From positions 1 through 25,851 of IMG/VR virus record IMGVR_UViG_3300009537_000154: a DNA stretch of 25,851 bases, one strand, 5' to 3'. This document shows positions 1-7,203 of the stretch, piece by piece. Numbering within the stretch: the first letter of the stretch is position 1; each line of letters opens with the position of its first letter. Origin of the DNA: a virus. The notes beneath the pieces were generated by a model, which had not been told where the DNA came from, did not search any database, and saw nothing but the letters and a program-made list of their open reading frames with translations. The position numbers and the translations under genes were made by a program.

Positions 1-1472
1 AGCGTGGTAAGACCGTCGGCGTTACCAATGGAGAATGTCTTAGTACCTGTCCCCGTCATAATGTTCAGGGCAACAGTTCCTGCGGCAACGTTACCAGTTA
101 CAATGCTGGTTGTATGCGTTCCTGATGTGATTGCGCCTGTAGCGATGTTAGTCAGGAGCTGTCCTGTAGTCACTCCGCCGCAGTTGATGTTAACGGTCTT
201 TACGGAGTCTGCATTTGTTGTAGCGCCATCAGGGGCAATGTCAATCGTATCGGTTACGGCTGCTGTTATAACAGTTCCGCCGCCGATAGTGACTGTCCTA
301 GATGCTGTAGGAGCAAAGTCACCAAGGGAAAGGATAGCCGTGTCAGCTTCGTTGCCGATGAGAACCCCGGCACTACCAGCCTTGAGGATTAAAGCACCAT
401 TGGCGTGTGATGCCTCGATGGTCATAGCTGTAGCACTGTTGGCGCTAGAAGTAAAATTACTTGCTAGAGCTGCGTCAAGGCTAATAGCGGCGGCACTATC
501 TAAGCTAACGGCACCAGCAGAACCGGAACCGATATTCACGATATGAGCGGCTGCGGCATCAGCACCTATACCGATTGTCCTTGCAAGGTTACCCGAACCG
601 ATATTGATAGCATCGGCGCTGTTGTCCGTACCAAGATTAAGGGCTGTTCCCGCAGTGTCAATGGTTGCGGATGCGCTAGCCGTTAAAAGGCCAGTGAATG
701 TTAGCCCGACACAGGTAAGAGTACCGTTAGAGTCAATAGAGGCTACAGTTGCATCAGCGCTGTCATTGAAGATAACTTTATTGGCTGCGGCAGCGTCACC
801 CATCTTCATGATGAGATCTTGTCCACCAACAGCATTGAAGTTGGTGTCAACAGCCCCTGTGGAGGTGTAGATCGGCGAAACTACCGATGTGCTCGCTGTG
901 ATTGTGGTTCCTGTTATGGCTGCGGGAGTCACTGATCCGATGATACCATCCATCTTCACGAATGTCGCTTTACCGTCAGAGTCAATTTTGGCTACTTCTG
1001 CGGCGGCGGAATCCACAAAGGAAATCTTGTTGGCGGCTGCGGCATCACCCATTTTTACCGTGATGTTACTACCCGCGGCTACGTTGATCGCCATTGCGGC
1101 TGCGGATGCAAAGATCGGCGATGTCACACTCGTTGCCAACGTGATTGCCGCGTCTAAGTTTAGAGTGACCGTATGCCCAGCGTTTACATCTGTGATGTTT
1201 GTTCCGCCGGCGATCAGGATGTCTCCACCAACAGGCGAAAGGCTATTGATGGTGTCAACGTCAGAAGCACCAGGAGAAGCTAGCGCCCAAGATGCTGCGC
1301 CAGATGCAAGTTGACATAATTTCCATGCCTGCGCTGTATCCGTTCGTATCCAATCTTGTCCCAATGGATACTTAATGTCTGTAGCTGTTGGTGCGCGTGT
1401 AGCTAAAACAGGAACTGGAAATACGTTTACAAATGCTTGTGACGTACCTTGCGCTTGTGTAATTCTTGTCAT
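1..1472 (-). CDS. Repetitive fibre-like structural protein, 5' part (runs off left edge)
   Basis: The leftward frame is open from ATG 1472 to the window edge, giving 490 residues with no stop. The start has AGGGGA seven bases upstream. Residues 1-75 form a short head; the rest is rich in Ala, Thr, Gly, Ser and Ile, as in beta-structured phage fibres and surface adhesins. A unit of about 80 residues is repeated: residues 111-174 and 191-257 share SPI(F/Y), the block KMGDAAAANK and a KIDSDGKATF / SIDSNGTLT segment. Later stretches such as NIGSG and IGIGADAAAAH repeat more loosely. Low Lys content and lack of Cys-rich motifs fit an extended trimeric fibre, but no receptor or chaperone domain is in view because the C-terminus is missing. 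It lies beyond the rightward island and is oriented with the late virion genes. The fibre role is inferred from composition and repeats. Confidence 0.8.
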   Translation of the reverse strand, partial: MTRITQAQGTSQAFVNVFPVPVLATRAPTATDIKYPLGQDWIRTDTAQAWKLCQLASGAASWALASPGASDVDTINSLSPVGGDILIAGGTNITDVNAGHTVTLNLDAAITLATSVTSPIFASAAAMAINVAAGSNITVKMGDAAAANKISFVDSAAAEVAKIDSDGKATFVKMDGIIGSVTPAAITGTTITASTSVVSPIYTSTGAVDTNFNAVGGQDLIMKMGDAAAANKVIFNDSADATVASIDSNGTLTCVGLTFTGLLTASASATIDTAGTALNLGTDNSADAINIGSGNLARTIGIGADAAAAHIVNIGSGSAGAVSLDSAAAISLDAALASNFTSSANSATAMTIEASHANGALILKAGSAGVLIGNEADTAILSLGDFAPTASRTVTIGGGTVITAAVTDTIDIAPDGATTNADSVKTVNINCGGVTTGQLLTNIATGAITSGTHTTSIVTGNVAAGTVALNIMTGTGTKTFSIGNADGLTT

Positions 1473-1521
1473 GACTGTCCCCTCATGTGGTAAGTTTTTC
1501 TTTTATATTCATAAATATGAT

Positions 1522-1550
1522 TTTAATGTTCAAAATAAATCAGTTATGAT
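1522..1550 (+). promoter_or_regulatory. Candidate promoter of the RHH gene
   Basis: TTTAAT (1522-1527) and TATGAT (1545-1550) are 17 bases apart. The -10 is good and the -35 is weak. A start site near 1557 would leave a leader of only about 8 bases before ATG 1565, and no Shine-Dalgarno sequence is visible there. Confidence 0.35.
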
Positions 1551-1564
1551 ATATACTTATATAT

Positions 1565-1717
1565 ATGGAAGAATCAAAAAAGACAGCTACGTTGATCGTT
1601 AAAATGACTCGACACGAACATGACCTCCTGCGTCATGCCGCCATAGACCGAGGAATAAGTTTGTCACAATTGGTTAGACAGGCTTTGAAGATTTACATCG
1701 AAACTTATTGTAAATAA
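1565..1717 (+). CDS. Ribbon-helix-helix (Arc/CopG-type) small DNA-binding protein
   Basis: A 50-residue protein beginning MEESKKTATL and ending YIETYCK. It follows the RHH pattern: a basic N-terminal strand (TATLIVKMTRHEHD, about residues 7-20), helix 1 (HDLLRHAAIDRG), a turn with GISLSQL, and helix 2 (LVRQALKIYIET). In RHH repressors the strand of a dimer reads the DNA major groove. The gene is rightward, opposite to the virion genes on both sides, and is followed 74 bases later by the P63C gene. A perfect dyad lies between the two genes, so autoregulation or control of the neighbour is plausible. The start lacks a visible ribosome-binding site; ATG 1604 inside the frame would remove the strand and is less likely. 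Confidence 0.72.
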   Translation: MEESKKTATLIVKMTRHEHDLLRHAAIDRGISLSQLVRQALKIYIETYCK

Positions 1718-1723
1718 ATTCTT

Positions 1724-1746
1724 TTTCCTTTCTAGAAAAAAGGAAA
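1724..1746 (+). promoter_or_regulatory. Perfect 8-bp dyad upstream of the P63C gene (possible RHH operator)
   Basis: TTTCCTTT (1724-1731) is exactly mirrored by AAAGGAAA (1739-1746) across 7 bases. It lies just upstream of a -10-like TATACT (1752-1757) and covers the place a -35 would occupy; the -35 there (TTTCTA, 1729-1734) is poor. It has no U-tract, so an operator is more likely than an intrinsic terminator. Confidence 0.4.
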
Positions 1747-1791
1747 TCCATTATACTCTAGCTTTCTTTAACAAAATAGCAATGGGGTTTC

Positions 1792-2769
1792 ATGGATCAA
1801 AAACCAAACCTGATCACACACATCGTTACAAATCAAGACCGATCTAAGGGGGGGAGCACTGCCGCTAAAAATATGACAGCGGAACAACGCCGAGAACGTT
1901 CTTTAAAAGCAAATATGGGAAAAAAATGCTACCAGGGCATCCCTAAAGCCACCCATTCTGGTGAACTTAAAATAGGATTATCAACCATTGCTTGTGCTGT
2001 TCTTGATGACGGAAGAAGAGTAATCACCGAATCATCTATGTTTGAAATTTTAGGTCGATCTAAAACCGGCCGAAAATCAAAAAAGGAGGGTGTGAGCAAC
2101 TTGCCATCTTTTTTGACAGCTGGAAACCTTAAGTATCTAGTGATGAAACAATTAGGCGAGTGGTCGGGAACGATTAACTTCTATTCGCCTAAATTTGGAA
2201 AAGCCTACGGCTATGAAGCTGAAATTATTCCAGAGATATGTAAGATTTTTTTGGATGCTCGAAAGTATAATATTTTAACTCCTTCTCAGCTGCCTACAGC
2301 AGAACAGGCTGAAATAATCCTTCACTCATTGGCTAAAGTTGGAATTACGGCATTAATTGACGAAGCAACAGGCTTTCAACTGCAAAGAGATCACAATGAA
2401 CTTAAAAAATTATTTGAAAAGTTTATTTCTAAAGAATTACATCCTTGGACTCGAAAATTTCCTTCATTATTTTTTGAAAATATTAAAAGAATGTATGGAT
2501 TAGAACATCTCAAGGGAAATCCAAAGTTCGCCGGCCATCTTATTAATAGGTATATTTATAATGAAATTAGCCCAGAAGTATTAGAAGAATTAAAAGCACG
2601 TAATCCCATTACAGAAAACGGTTATCGCAAACATTGTCACCACCAACTTTTAACTCATGATGTTGGGCATCCCGCACTTGATAAACAAATTTTAATGATT
2701 AATACGTTAATGAGTATTAGCGATTCCAAAGAAGAGTTTGAAACATTATTCAAGAAAAGTAAAAGATAG
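1792..2769 (+). CDS. P63C-domain protein
   Basis: A 325-residue protein. The start ATG 1792 has GGGG six bases upstream. Residues 17-45 (KGGSTAAKNMTAEQRRER...) are a basic Gly/Ala/Arg segment seen at the N-terminus of P63C proteins. The C-terminal third carries the features I associate with the P63C domain: LIDEATGFQ near residue 188, the RKFPSLFFENIKRMYG segment near 230, and a late HCHHQLLTHDVGHP stretch rich in His. P63C occurs in phage and bacterial proteins; I know of no established molecular activity. The middle (FYSPKFGKAYGYEAEIIPEI) looks globular and has no obvious membrane segment. It is AT-rich and runs against the surrounding virion genes, together with the RHH gene, suggesting a moron or regulatory cassette. 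Family call is from pattern recognition only. Confidence 0.75.
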   Translation: MDQKPNLITHIVTNQDRSKGGSTAAKNMTAEQRRERSLKANMGKKCYQGIPKATHSGELKIGLSTIACAVLDDGRRVITESSMFEILGRSKTGRKSKKEGVSNLPSFLTAGNLKYLVMKQLGEWSGTINFYSPKFGKAYGYEAEIIPEICKIFLDARKYNILTPSQLPTAEQAEIILHSLAKVGITALIDEATGFQLQRDHNELKKLFEKFISKELHPWTRKFPSLFFENIKRMYGLEHLKGNPKFAGHLINRYIYNEISPEVLEELKARNPITENGYRKHCHHQLLTHDVGHPALDKQILMINTLMSISDSKEEFETLFKKSKR

Positions 2770-2784
2770 AACGAAGGATATTTT

Positions 2785-3033
2785 ATGGTAGAAATAGAAA
2801 ATACAAATTTAAATATTTTTATAACCGATTCTTCAGATAAATTTTATGAGGAAAAATCAAAGAGAGAATCTATTTATAAAACTGCTTGCGATGAATCACA
2901 TCAATTATGGGAAAATTATGAAAAATCAGGCTCTAAGGAAGACATGAGAATGTTTTTTATAAAATTTAAAGAACTTGATATATTATATAAAGATTGGCAA
3001 GATAATGTGAAGTACGAATATACTAACGAATAA
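2785..3033 (+). CDS. Unknown 82-residue acidic/helical protein
   Basis: ATG 2785 has AAGGA eight bases upstream, and the gene begins 15 bases after the P63C stop, so the two are probably co-transcribed. The protein is highly charged and helical from about residue 20 on (EEKSKRESIYKT, then QLWENYEKSGSKEDMRMF and LYKDWQDNVKYEY), with no Cys, no signal peptide and no membrane segment. I do not recognise a family. A small partner of the P63C protein is possible from position alone. Confidence 0.6.
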   Translation: MVEIENTNLNIFITDSSDKFYEEKSKRESIYKTACDESHQLWENYEKSGSKEDMRMFFIKFKELDILYKDWQDNVKYEYTNE

Positions 3034-3043
3034 AGGAGTTTAT

Positions 3044-3097
3044 ATGTTTTTTATTTTAGCGGTTCTTGGAATTTTCCTTCTTCTTCTCAGGTACTAG
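3044..3097 (+). CDS. 17-residue hydrophobic micro-ORF
   Basis: ATG 3044 sits five bases after a full AAGGAG, ten bases past the stop of the 82-residue gene. The product MFFILAVLGIFLLLLRY is one uninterrupted hydrophobic helix with a short basic end, like very small phage and bacterial membrane peptides. The same leader, AAGGAGTTTAT-ATG, starts the confident gene at 20370, so this is a working start signal in this genome. The frame overlaps the last 42 bases of the leftward gene ending at 3056, so its sequence is also constrained by that gene; this coupling could be chance. No function is assigned. Confidence 0.5.
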   Translation: MFFILAVLGIFLLLLRY

Positions 3098-4423
3098 ATT
3101 TTTTGAATATTCTTCTATATCAAATTGCGCTAGTACCCTTGCGGCTTCTGCATTTGTTTTTCCAATTTCTTCTATCATTTGATTAAATGTTTGCACTGCT
3201 GCTGGTCTCGAACCTTGATTCATAGCGCTTATCATTCTTGACCCTAGATTTTGCAAACGTTGGTTGACAACCATCTCCCTAGCCAATAAGCGACCACCAA
3301 CTAAGCCAAGAGCTTTTTGCAATGCCGGCATATTACCTGTTACTATAGCATTAAGCAACATCCCTGATTCCCCTAAATTTAGAAGCTTATCAGCAATATC
3401 TGGCCCCATTCTTTCTGCTTGTTTCGCAAAATTTCCGTAAAGTTGGTTGGTTAATGTAAAATCCCTCGAAAATTCTGGCGAAATACTCTCCAATCCTTTA
3501 GTTAAATCCTCCTTCAATAGACCTAATGATCTTTCTCCTTTTGTGATGTGATAATTTAGCTTTTGCCAAAAATCTATCACGTCTTCACCTGTCATTTTTG
3601 TAGATAACAAATCATTATAATCTTGACGGATCAACTCCCGTTGTTTTTCAGGCAATTTGCTTAACTTTTTTGAAATTTCATTAACCATCTTACCGCTAGC
3701 TTCACCAGAAAGAGCAGTTTTAGCCTCTGGCCTCTCTCGCATAGAATTCCAAACACGGCCTAAATTTTCTTTTGTTTTTTCAAATATCGAAACAGTTTTA
3801 CCACCCTTGGTAGCCACTTCCTCAGCAAAATCCCTCGCTACTCCACGGTTATTGGTTGTTAAAACTAAATCCTGTTCTGTTAATCCTTGTTGTCTTCCAA
3901 ATTCGGCTAGTCGATTTTGTTCTGGTGTTACTCCTTCATAACGACCTCGTATCGCCCAATTAGCTACATTTAGCGCATTCATTCCAACCACCTCACCAAT
4001 TGCTTGAGATAAAGGCCCCCCCCCCATTTCTTTCGCTACTTGGCCACCCATAGCTCCCCCTGCCGTCTGAGCAAGTATTTCTTTGATAGGGCCTCCAAAT
4101 GCCGCCATTCCTGGCAAGATTTTACCCCCTCGATATAACAATTCTTCCGGCAAACCTTCATTGGTTGGTAGAGCAGTTTCGGCCTTCTGCCTTAGATTGC
4201 TCCGTAGATTTTGATACTCTTTAATATATTCTTGTGGGTCTTGTCCCTCTTCAGGTTCATATGCCATTCCTAACAAACTTAAAGAACCTTCAATAAATCC
4301 TTTTGTAGCAGCGCTTGGCCATGACTTATAAAAAGGTATCTTCCCATTTTCGTCAGCCGTTGAAGCTAAAACTTCCTTTTTTACATAATTACCTACATCT
4401 AATTCGTCTTTCGTTATTGCCAT
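3056..4423 (-). CDS. Probable internal virion / ejection protein
   Basis: A 455-residue protein at the promoter-distal end of the late block. Residues 95-160 are Gly/Ala-rich and amphipathic (AAFGGPIKEILAQTAGGAMGG and on), a feature of phage proteins that are ejected through the envelope. The rest is helical and charged (ISKKLSKLPEKQRELIRQDY; ERSLGLLKEDLTKGL), ending in a Lys-rich tail KKKENSKNR. No transglycosylase motif or other enzyme signature is visible. It overlaps the preceding 403-residue gene by 10 bases, so translation is probably coupled. The ejection role is inferred from position after the nozzle and fibre genes and from composition; I do not recognise a named family. Confidence 0.7.
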   Translation of the reverse strand: MAITKDELDVGNYVKKEVLASTADENGKIPFYKSWPSAATKGFIEGSLSLLGMAYEPEEGQDPQEYIKEYQNLRSNLRQKAETALPTNEGLPEELLYRGGKILPGMAAFGGPIKEILAQTAGGAMGGQVAKEMGGGPLSQAIGEVVGMNALNVANWAIRGRYEGVTPEQNRLAEFGRQQGLTEQDLVLTTNNRGVARDFAEEVATKGGKTVSIFEKTKENLGRVWNSMRERPEAKTALSGEASGKMVNEISKKLSKLPEKQRELIRQDYNDLLSTKMTGEDVIDFWQKLNYHITKGERSLGLLKEDLTKGLESISPEFSRDFTLTNQLYGNFAKQAERMGPDIADKLLNLGESGMLLNAIVTGNMPALQKALGLVGGRLLAREMVVNQRLQNLGSRMISAMNQGSRPAAVQTFNQMIEEIGKTNAEAARVLAQFDIEEYSKNLVPEKKKENSKNR

Positions 4424-5625
4424 AATTCAATCTCTTTTTTTGTTGGTAATATATAACCTAATTTTTTCATGTTTTCCACGGCCTTTTCTACATCACCCTT
4501 ATATTTATCTACGAAAATAGCAATTGTGGATGGCGTTGCCACCGATCCTTTTGGAGGTTTTTTTTCTGCTTGTGACTTTATCCAATTGAAACCTTGCTCT
4601 TTTTCTCTTATCTGACGTGTTTTATACGCTGTTCGCTTAAGTATTTCAGCCTTTTGAGTTTCAGATGCTTTGCTAGCACGATTTTTAATATCACCCCTTT
4701 CATATCCATATTCTTTTCTATCTTGTTCCGCTAATCTATCAAAGTTTTCTAGGTATGCCTTATCCATTGCGGAATCAGCTTCTATTAACTCCTGCGTCAT
4801 TAAATTAGACTCTTTGTTTGCCCCTGGTTGAGCAAATGCCTTACTCATTACGCCTTCTATCCATTGGTTTTGAGCGCGAGCTGAGACGTCACTTAGATTA
4901 CCAACCAGATTGATCTTTGCCGCCTGCGCCAATTGAGCGCCAGAAGCGTTTTGTAACTCAGGCATTCCACTTCTCTCCGCAAAGTTAGCCCATGAAAATG
5001 CACCAAGATTATTTGATTCAATTGCATCCCTCGCCATCAAGGCGGCAAATTCTTTTTTATCTAGTCGTGTTCTGATTTTTGAAGCCTCATCTATTGCCGG
5101 TTTAGCCTGTGCTGTGTGATATTTTCTATCTTCACTAAAAGATTTGGTTTCTTGATTACGCAAATTCTGTTCTGCCAGAGCATACCGTCGTATGGAAGGG
5201 GATTCACTAGTTTGCATCATTGATAACTGATCATTGGAATAATTCGACAAAGGACGTTGTTTTTGCGGATTAACCTCAGGATTTATCTGTTGACCTTGAT
5301 TTGGTTCTGATCCAAACAATCTACTCCACTCATTTTTTTGCGTTTCTCTCTTGAGATTTTCCTTTATGAACGGTTGAAGGAATTCCGACGCTTGCTTTGC
5401 ATATTCAGGCGATGTTTTGCTTGCCAATGTTTGATATGCTTGCATGTAATCATTAGAGGAAGGGTTTGCAGGTAATGAAGAAAGAACATCATTAAGAACT
5501 GTATTATAGCCTTGTTTTTTCTGTTTCTCTGCCCGCTGTTGTAGACCTTGCGCAATTGATGAACCCGCGCTTGTTATACCCTGCGCTATCCCTGATGTGT
5601 CTTGCAATATAATCGGCTGTGGCAT
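4414..5625 (-). CDS. Probable internal virion / ejection protein, helical
   Basis: A 403-residue protein; ATG 5625 has AGGGGAT just upstream. The N-terminus (TSGIAQGITSAGSSIAQGL, about residues 10-28) is small-residue and amphipathic, followed by long Gln/Lys/Glu-rich helices. The central part has repeated Ala-rich helices (AKPAIDEASKIRTRLDKKEF; SDVSARAQNQWIEGVMSKAF). No Cys cluster or membrane anchor stands out. It lies between two other helical virion candidates, with the next gene overlapping its end by 10 bases. This arrangement of one small and two larger helical proteins after the nozzle resembles the trio of ejection proteins of T7- and P22-like phages, but sequence similarity to those is not evident. 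The role is an inference. Confidence 0.68.
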   Translation of the reverse strand: MPQPIILQDTSGIAQGITSAGSSIAQGLQQRAEKQKKQGYNTVLNDVLSSLPANPSSNDYMQAYQTLASKTSPEYAKQASEFLQPFIKENLKRETQKNEWSRLFGSEPNQGQQINPEVNPQKQRPLSNYSNDQLSMMQTSESPSIRRYALAEQNLRNQETKSFSEDRKYHTAQAKPAIDEASKIRTRLDKKEFAALMARDAIESNNLGAFSWANFAERSGMPELQNASGAQLAQAAKINLVGNLSDVSARAQNQWIEGVMSKAFAQPGANKESNLMTQELIEADSAMDKAYLENFDRLAEQDRKEYGYERGDIKNRASKASETQKAEILKRTAYKTRQIREKEQGFNWIKSQAEKKPPKGSVATPSTIAIFVDKYKGDVEKAVENMKKLGYILPTKKEIELWQ

Positions 5626-5677
5626 CTTATCCCCTACTTTTTCTTTTTCTTGCTCTTTCCTGCTTCACTCACGGCTA

Positions 5678-6193
5678 TTAAGCCGCCCCCATAGCTGCAC
5701 CAGCCGCTTGACCTGCTGCTGATATTAATGGGCCAGCTAAGCCTTGACGCTGTTGCATTAAAGGCGTAAAGGTTTGACCTGTTAAATAAGGCTGCATCAA
5801 TCCTAATGCCTGCAATTGCTTCATCTGCTCATTCTGCATGAACTGGCCATACTGTTGCCCAAGTTGCGTAGATACATCTGTGGCGCTTTGTGATAGAGCC
5901 TGATTTAAAGCTGACGATGAACCTGCATTTGCATCAGCATAGCGCTGTTGCACCGCCGGAAGAATGTTTTGATTTAAGGCTTGCATGGCAGGATCAACAT
6001 ACGACTTCTGAAATGCCGCATTCATATCCTCACCACCCATAGGTTGTAAAAGATTCTGAAATGTCTGTAGAAAATCAGGCCCCAGCTGACCGAATAGCTG
6101 ACTCTGCAATTGTTGTTGCTCCGGCGTCAACATGCTGATGTTTTTCTTGTGCTTGGTCGACCCCATCATTATGTCGCTTCCCTTTTTTCCCAT
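5678..6193 (-). CDS. Probable small internal virion protein (Gln/Ala-rich)
   Basis: A 171-residue protein with a basic N-terminus (MGKKGSDIMMGSTKHKKN), a Gln-rich middle (LTPEQQQLQSQLFGQLG; QQRYADANAGSSSALNQAL) and a hydrophobic Ala/Gly-rich C-terminus (LISAAGQAAGAAMGAA). This composition matches small phage ejection or internal core proteins that insert in membranes. The start ATG 6193 has GAGAGGAAG close upstream but lies 119 bases inside the 3' end of the preceding gene. In-frame ATGs 6169, 6166 and 6133 are alternatives that would shorten the overlap; none has a better ribosome-binding site. Downstream, in the -1 frame past the stop, an open stretch encodes a Lys-rich tail. Confidence 0.7.
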   Translation of the reverse strand: MGKKGSDIMMGSTKHKKNISMLTPEQQQLQSQLFGQLGPDFLQTFQNLLQPMGGEDMNAAFQKSYVDPAMQALNQNILPAVQQRYADANAGSSSALNQALSQSATDVSTQLGQQYGQFMQNEQMKQLQALGLMQPYLTGQTFTPLMQQRQGLAGPLISAAGQAAGAAMGAA

Positions 6194-6653
6194 CTTCTTC
6201 CTCTCTTACATACTCCATAAGTATGTCTTTTGAACGTTTAAATCCATGCCTCTGGCTATGCTTCGGATATCTCGTCATCCAGTAGGTTTTTTTTATATCT
6301 AACTTCACCATCAGATTTTTCATGTGTTCAGCTAATTTTGCAACAGCTTTACCGTTGAACCAATAGTTTTCATCAACAGAAAATGTATTAATCGTTATAT
6401 CCCTAGTCAACACATCTATCACGAACCAAAGAAATCCCTTCACTTGATTCTCACTATTCGCCATAACATAGATGTGATTGAAAGGACTTAACGCTGTCCC
6501 AGTATCAGATTCATATGTCAGATTTAACTCATTATATTTGTAAAAATCCTCGACAGAAAAATTCCTGTCCCTCACCTGCTCCACAAGATACTTGGGTATC
6601 AGGGTCGATGAAAACGCCCTCACCCATCGTAATTCTTCTATGTCTTTAGGCAT
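6075..6653 (-). CDS. Phage protein with acetyltransferase-like (GNAT) fold pattern
   Basis: A 192-residue protein. The alternation of strands and helices (HIYVMANSENQVKGFLWFVI, then DITINTFSVDENYWFNGKAV, AKLAEHMKNLMVKLDIKKTYW, KHSQRHGFKRSKDILMEY) resembles the GNAT-like proteins often encoded among podovirus tail genes, including the closing HGFKRSKDI segment like the acetyltransferase motif-B region. A canonical acetyl-CoA loop is not clear, so catalytic activity is uncertain. ATG 6653 overlaps the stop of the fibre-like gene by 8 bases. The last 40 residues are charged and Ala-rich and overlap another gene in a second frame. Functional call is moderate; coding status is strong. Confidence 0.65.
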   Translation of the reverse strand: MPKDIEELRWVRAFSSTLIPKYLVEQVRDRNFSVEDFYKYNELNLTYESDTGTALSPFNHIYVMANSENQVKGFLWFVIDVLTRDITINTFSVDENYWFNGKAVAKLAEHMKNLMVKLDIKKTYWMTRYPKHSQRHGFKRSKDILMEYVREEEDGKKGKRHNDGVDQAQEKHQHVDAGATTIAESAIRSAGA

Positions 6654-7203
6654 CTCTTTGTCCTATATAGGTTAAATAAAATATTAATCTTCCATCATTG
6701 ACGACTAATTGATTCGCCGTTGGTATCCCTGTCCCTGTATTCCAAATTTCTGCCTTTAATGTGTTAGGTATACCGTTCATCACACAATTGGTTCCTGCTG
6801 TAAATGCTAAATTGGATGGCTGTACAACACCCATAAAAGGCATTTTAGCACTATTGGCTACCTTGTAAGGCAAATTAATAAAAAGATTTCCCGTTGCTGT
6901 CACCGGCGCAGACCATTCAATATCCCCCCACACCTGCACCATCAACCCCTGGCGCTTAACCCATCCCGTCTGGTTCACATAGGTAAATGACCCTGACACA
7001 CTGCCGTCCAATGTGGGTACCCAATTGTTGCCACTTTCGGATTGATCATTCTTGATATTACCATTAACTGCCGCTGCAATATCTTCATACATTTCTTGGA
7101 TGATGTGCGTATACTCATGAAAGAAATTGTCCAACTTCTCTGGTTCACCACTAAGAATGTCATCACTCTTCACAGGGATATAAATTGTAGATGGAAGTGT
7201 CAT
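6646..7203 (-). CDS. Tail fibre-like / receptor-binding protein
   Basis: A 185-residue protein with AGGAGGG eight bases before ATG 7203. The first ~60 residues (KLDNFFHEYTHIIQEMYEDIAAAVNG) are helical and likely attach to the tail or trimerise. From about residue 68 it shows a beta pattern common to phage fibre heads: SGSFTYVNQTGWVKRQGLMV, then VWGDIEWSAPVTATGNLFIN and LPY. The C-terminus (GRLIFYLTYIGQRDA) is a terminal strand. It overlaps the nozzle gene by ATGA, so the two are translationally coupled. Receptor specificity cannot be read from sequence. Confidence 0.72.
   Translation of the reverse strand: MTLPSTIYIPVKSDDILSGEPEKLDNFFHEYTHIIQEMYEDIAAAVNGNIKNDQSESGNNWVPTLDGSVSGSFTYVNQTGWVKRQGLMVQVWGDIEWSAPVTATGNLFINLPYKVANSAKMPFMGVVQPSNLAFTAGTNCVMNGIPNTLKAEIWNTGTGIPTANQLVVNDGRLIFYLTYIGQRDA

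Noticed and set aside
4-1314. Three rightward frames (4-546, 604-870, 889-1314)
   Set aside because: They oppose a continuous leftward frame with a good ribosome-binding site and clear repeats. Their own residue patterns are the low-complexity mirror of that repeat-rich gene.
1375-1602. Rightward 75-residue frame across the fibre start
   Set aside because: It begins inside the leftward gene and runs through the AT-rich gap, overlapping the RHH gene in another frame, with no ribosome-binding site.
5364-5555. Leftward 63-residue frame
   Set aside because: It lies wholly inside the 403-residue gene in another frame and has no start signal.
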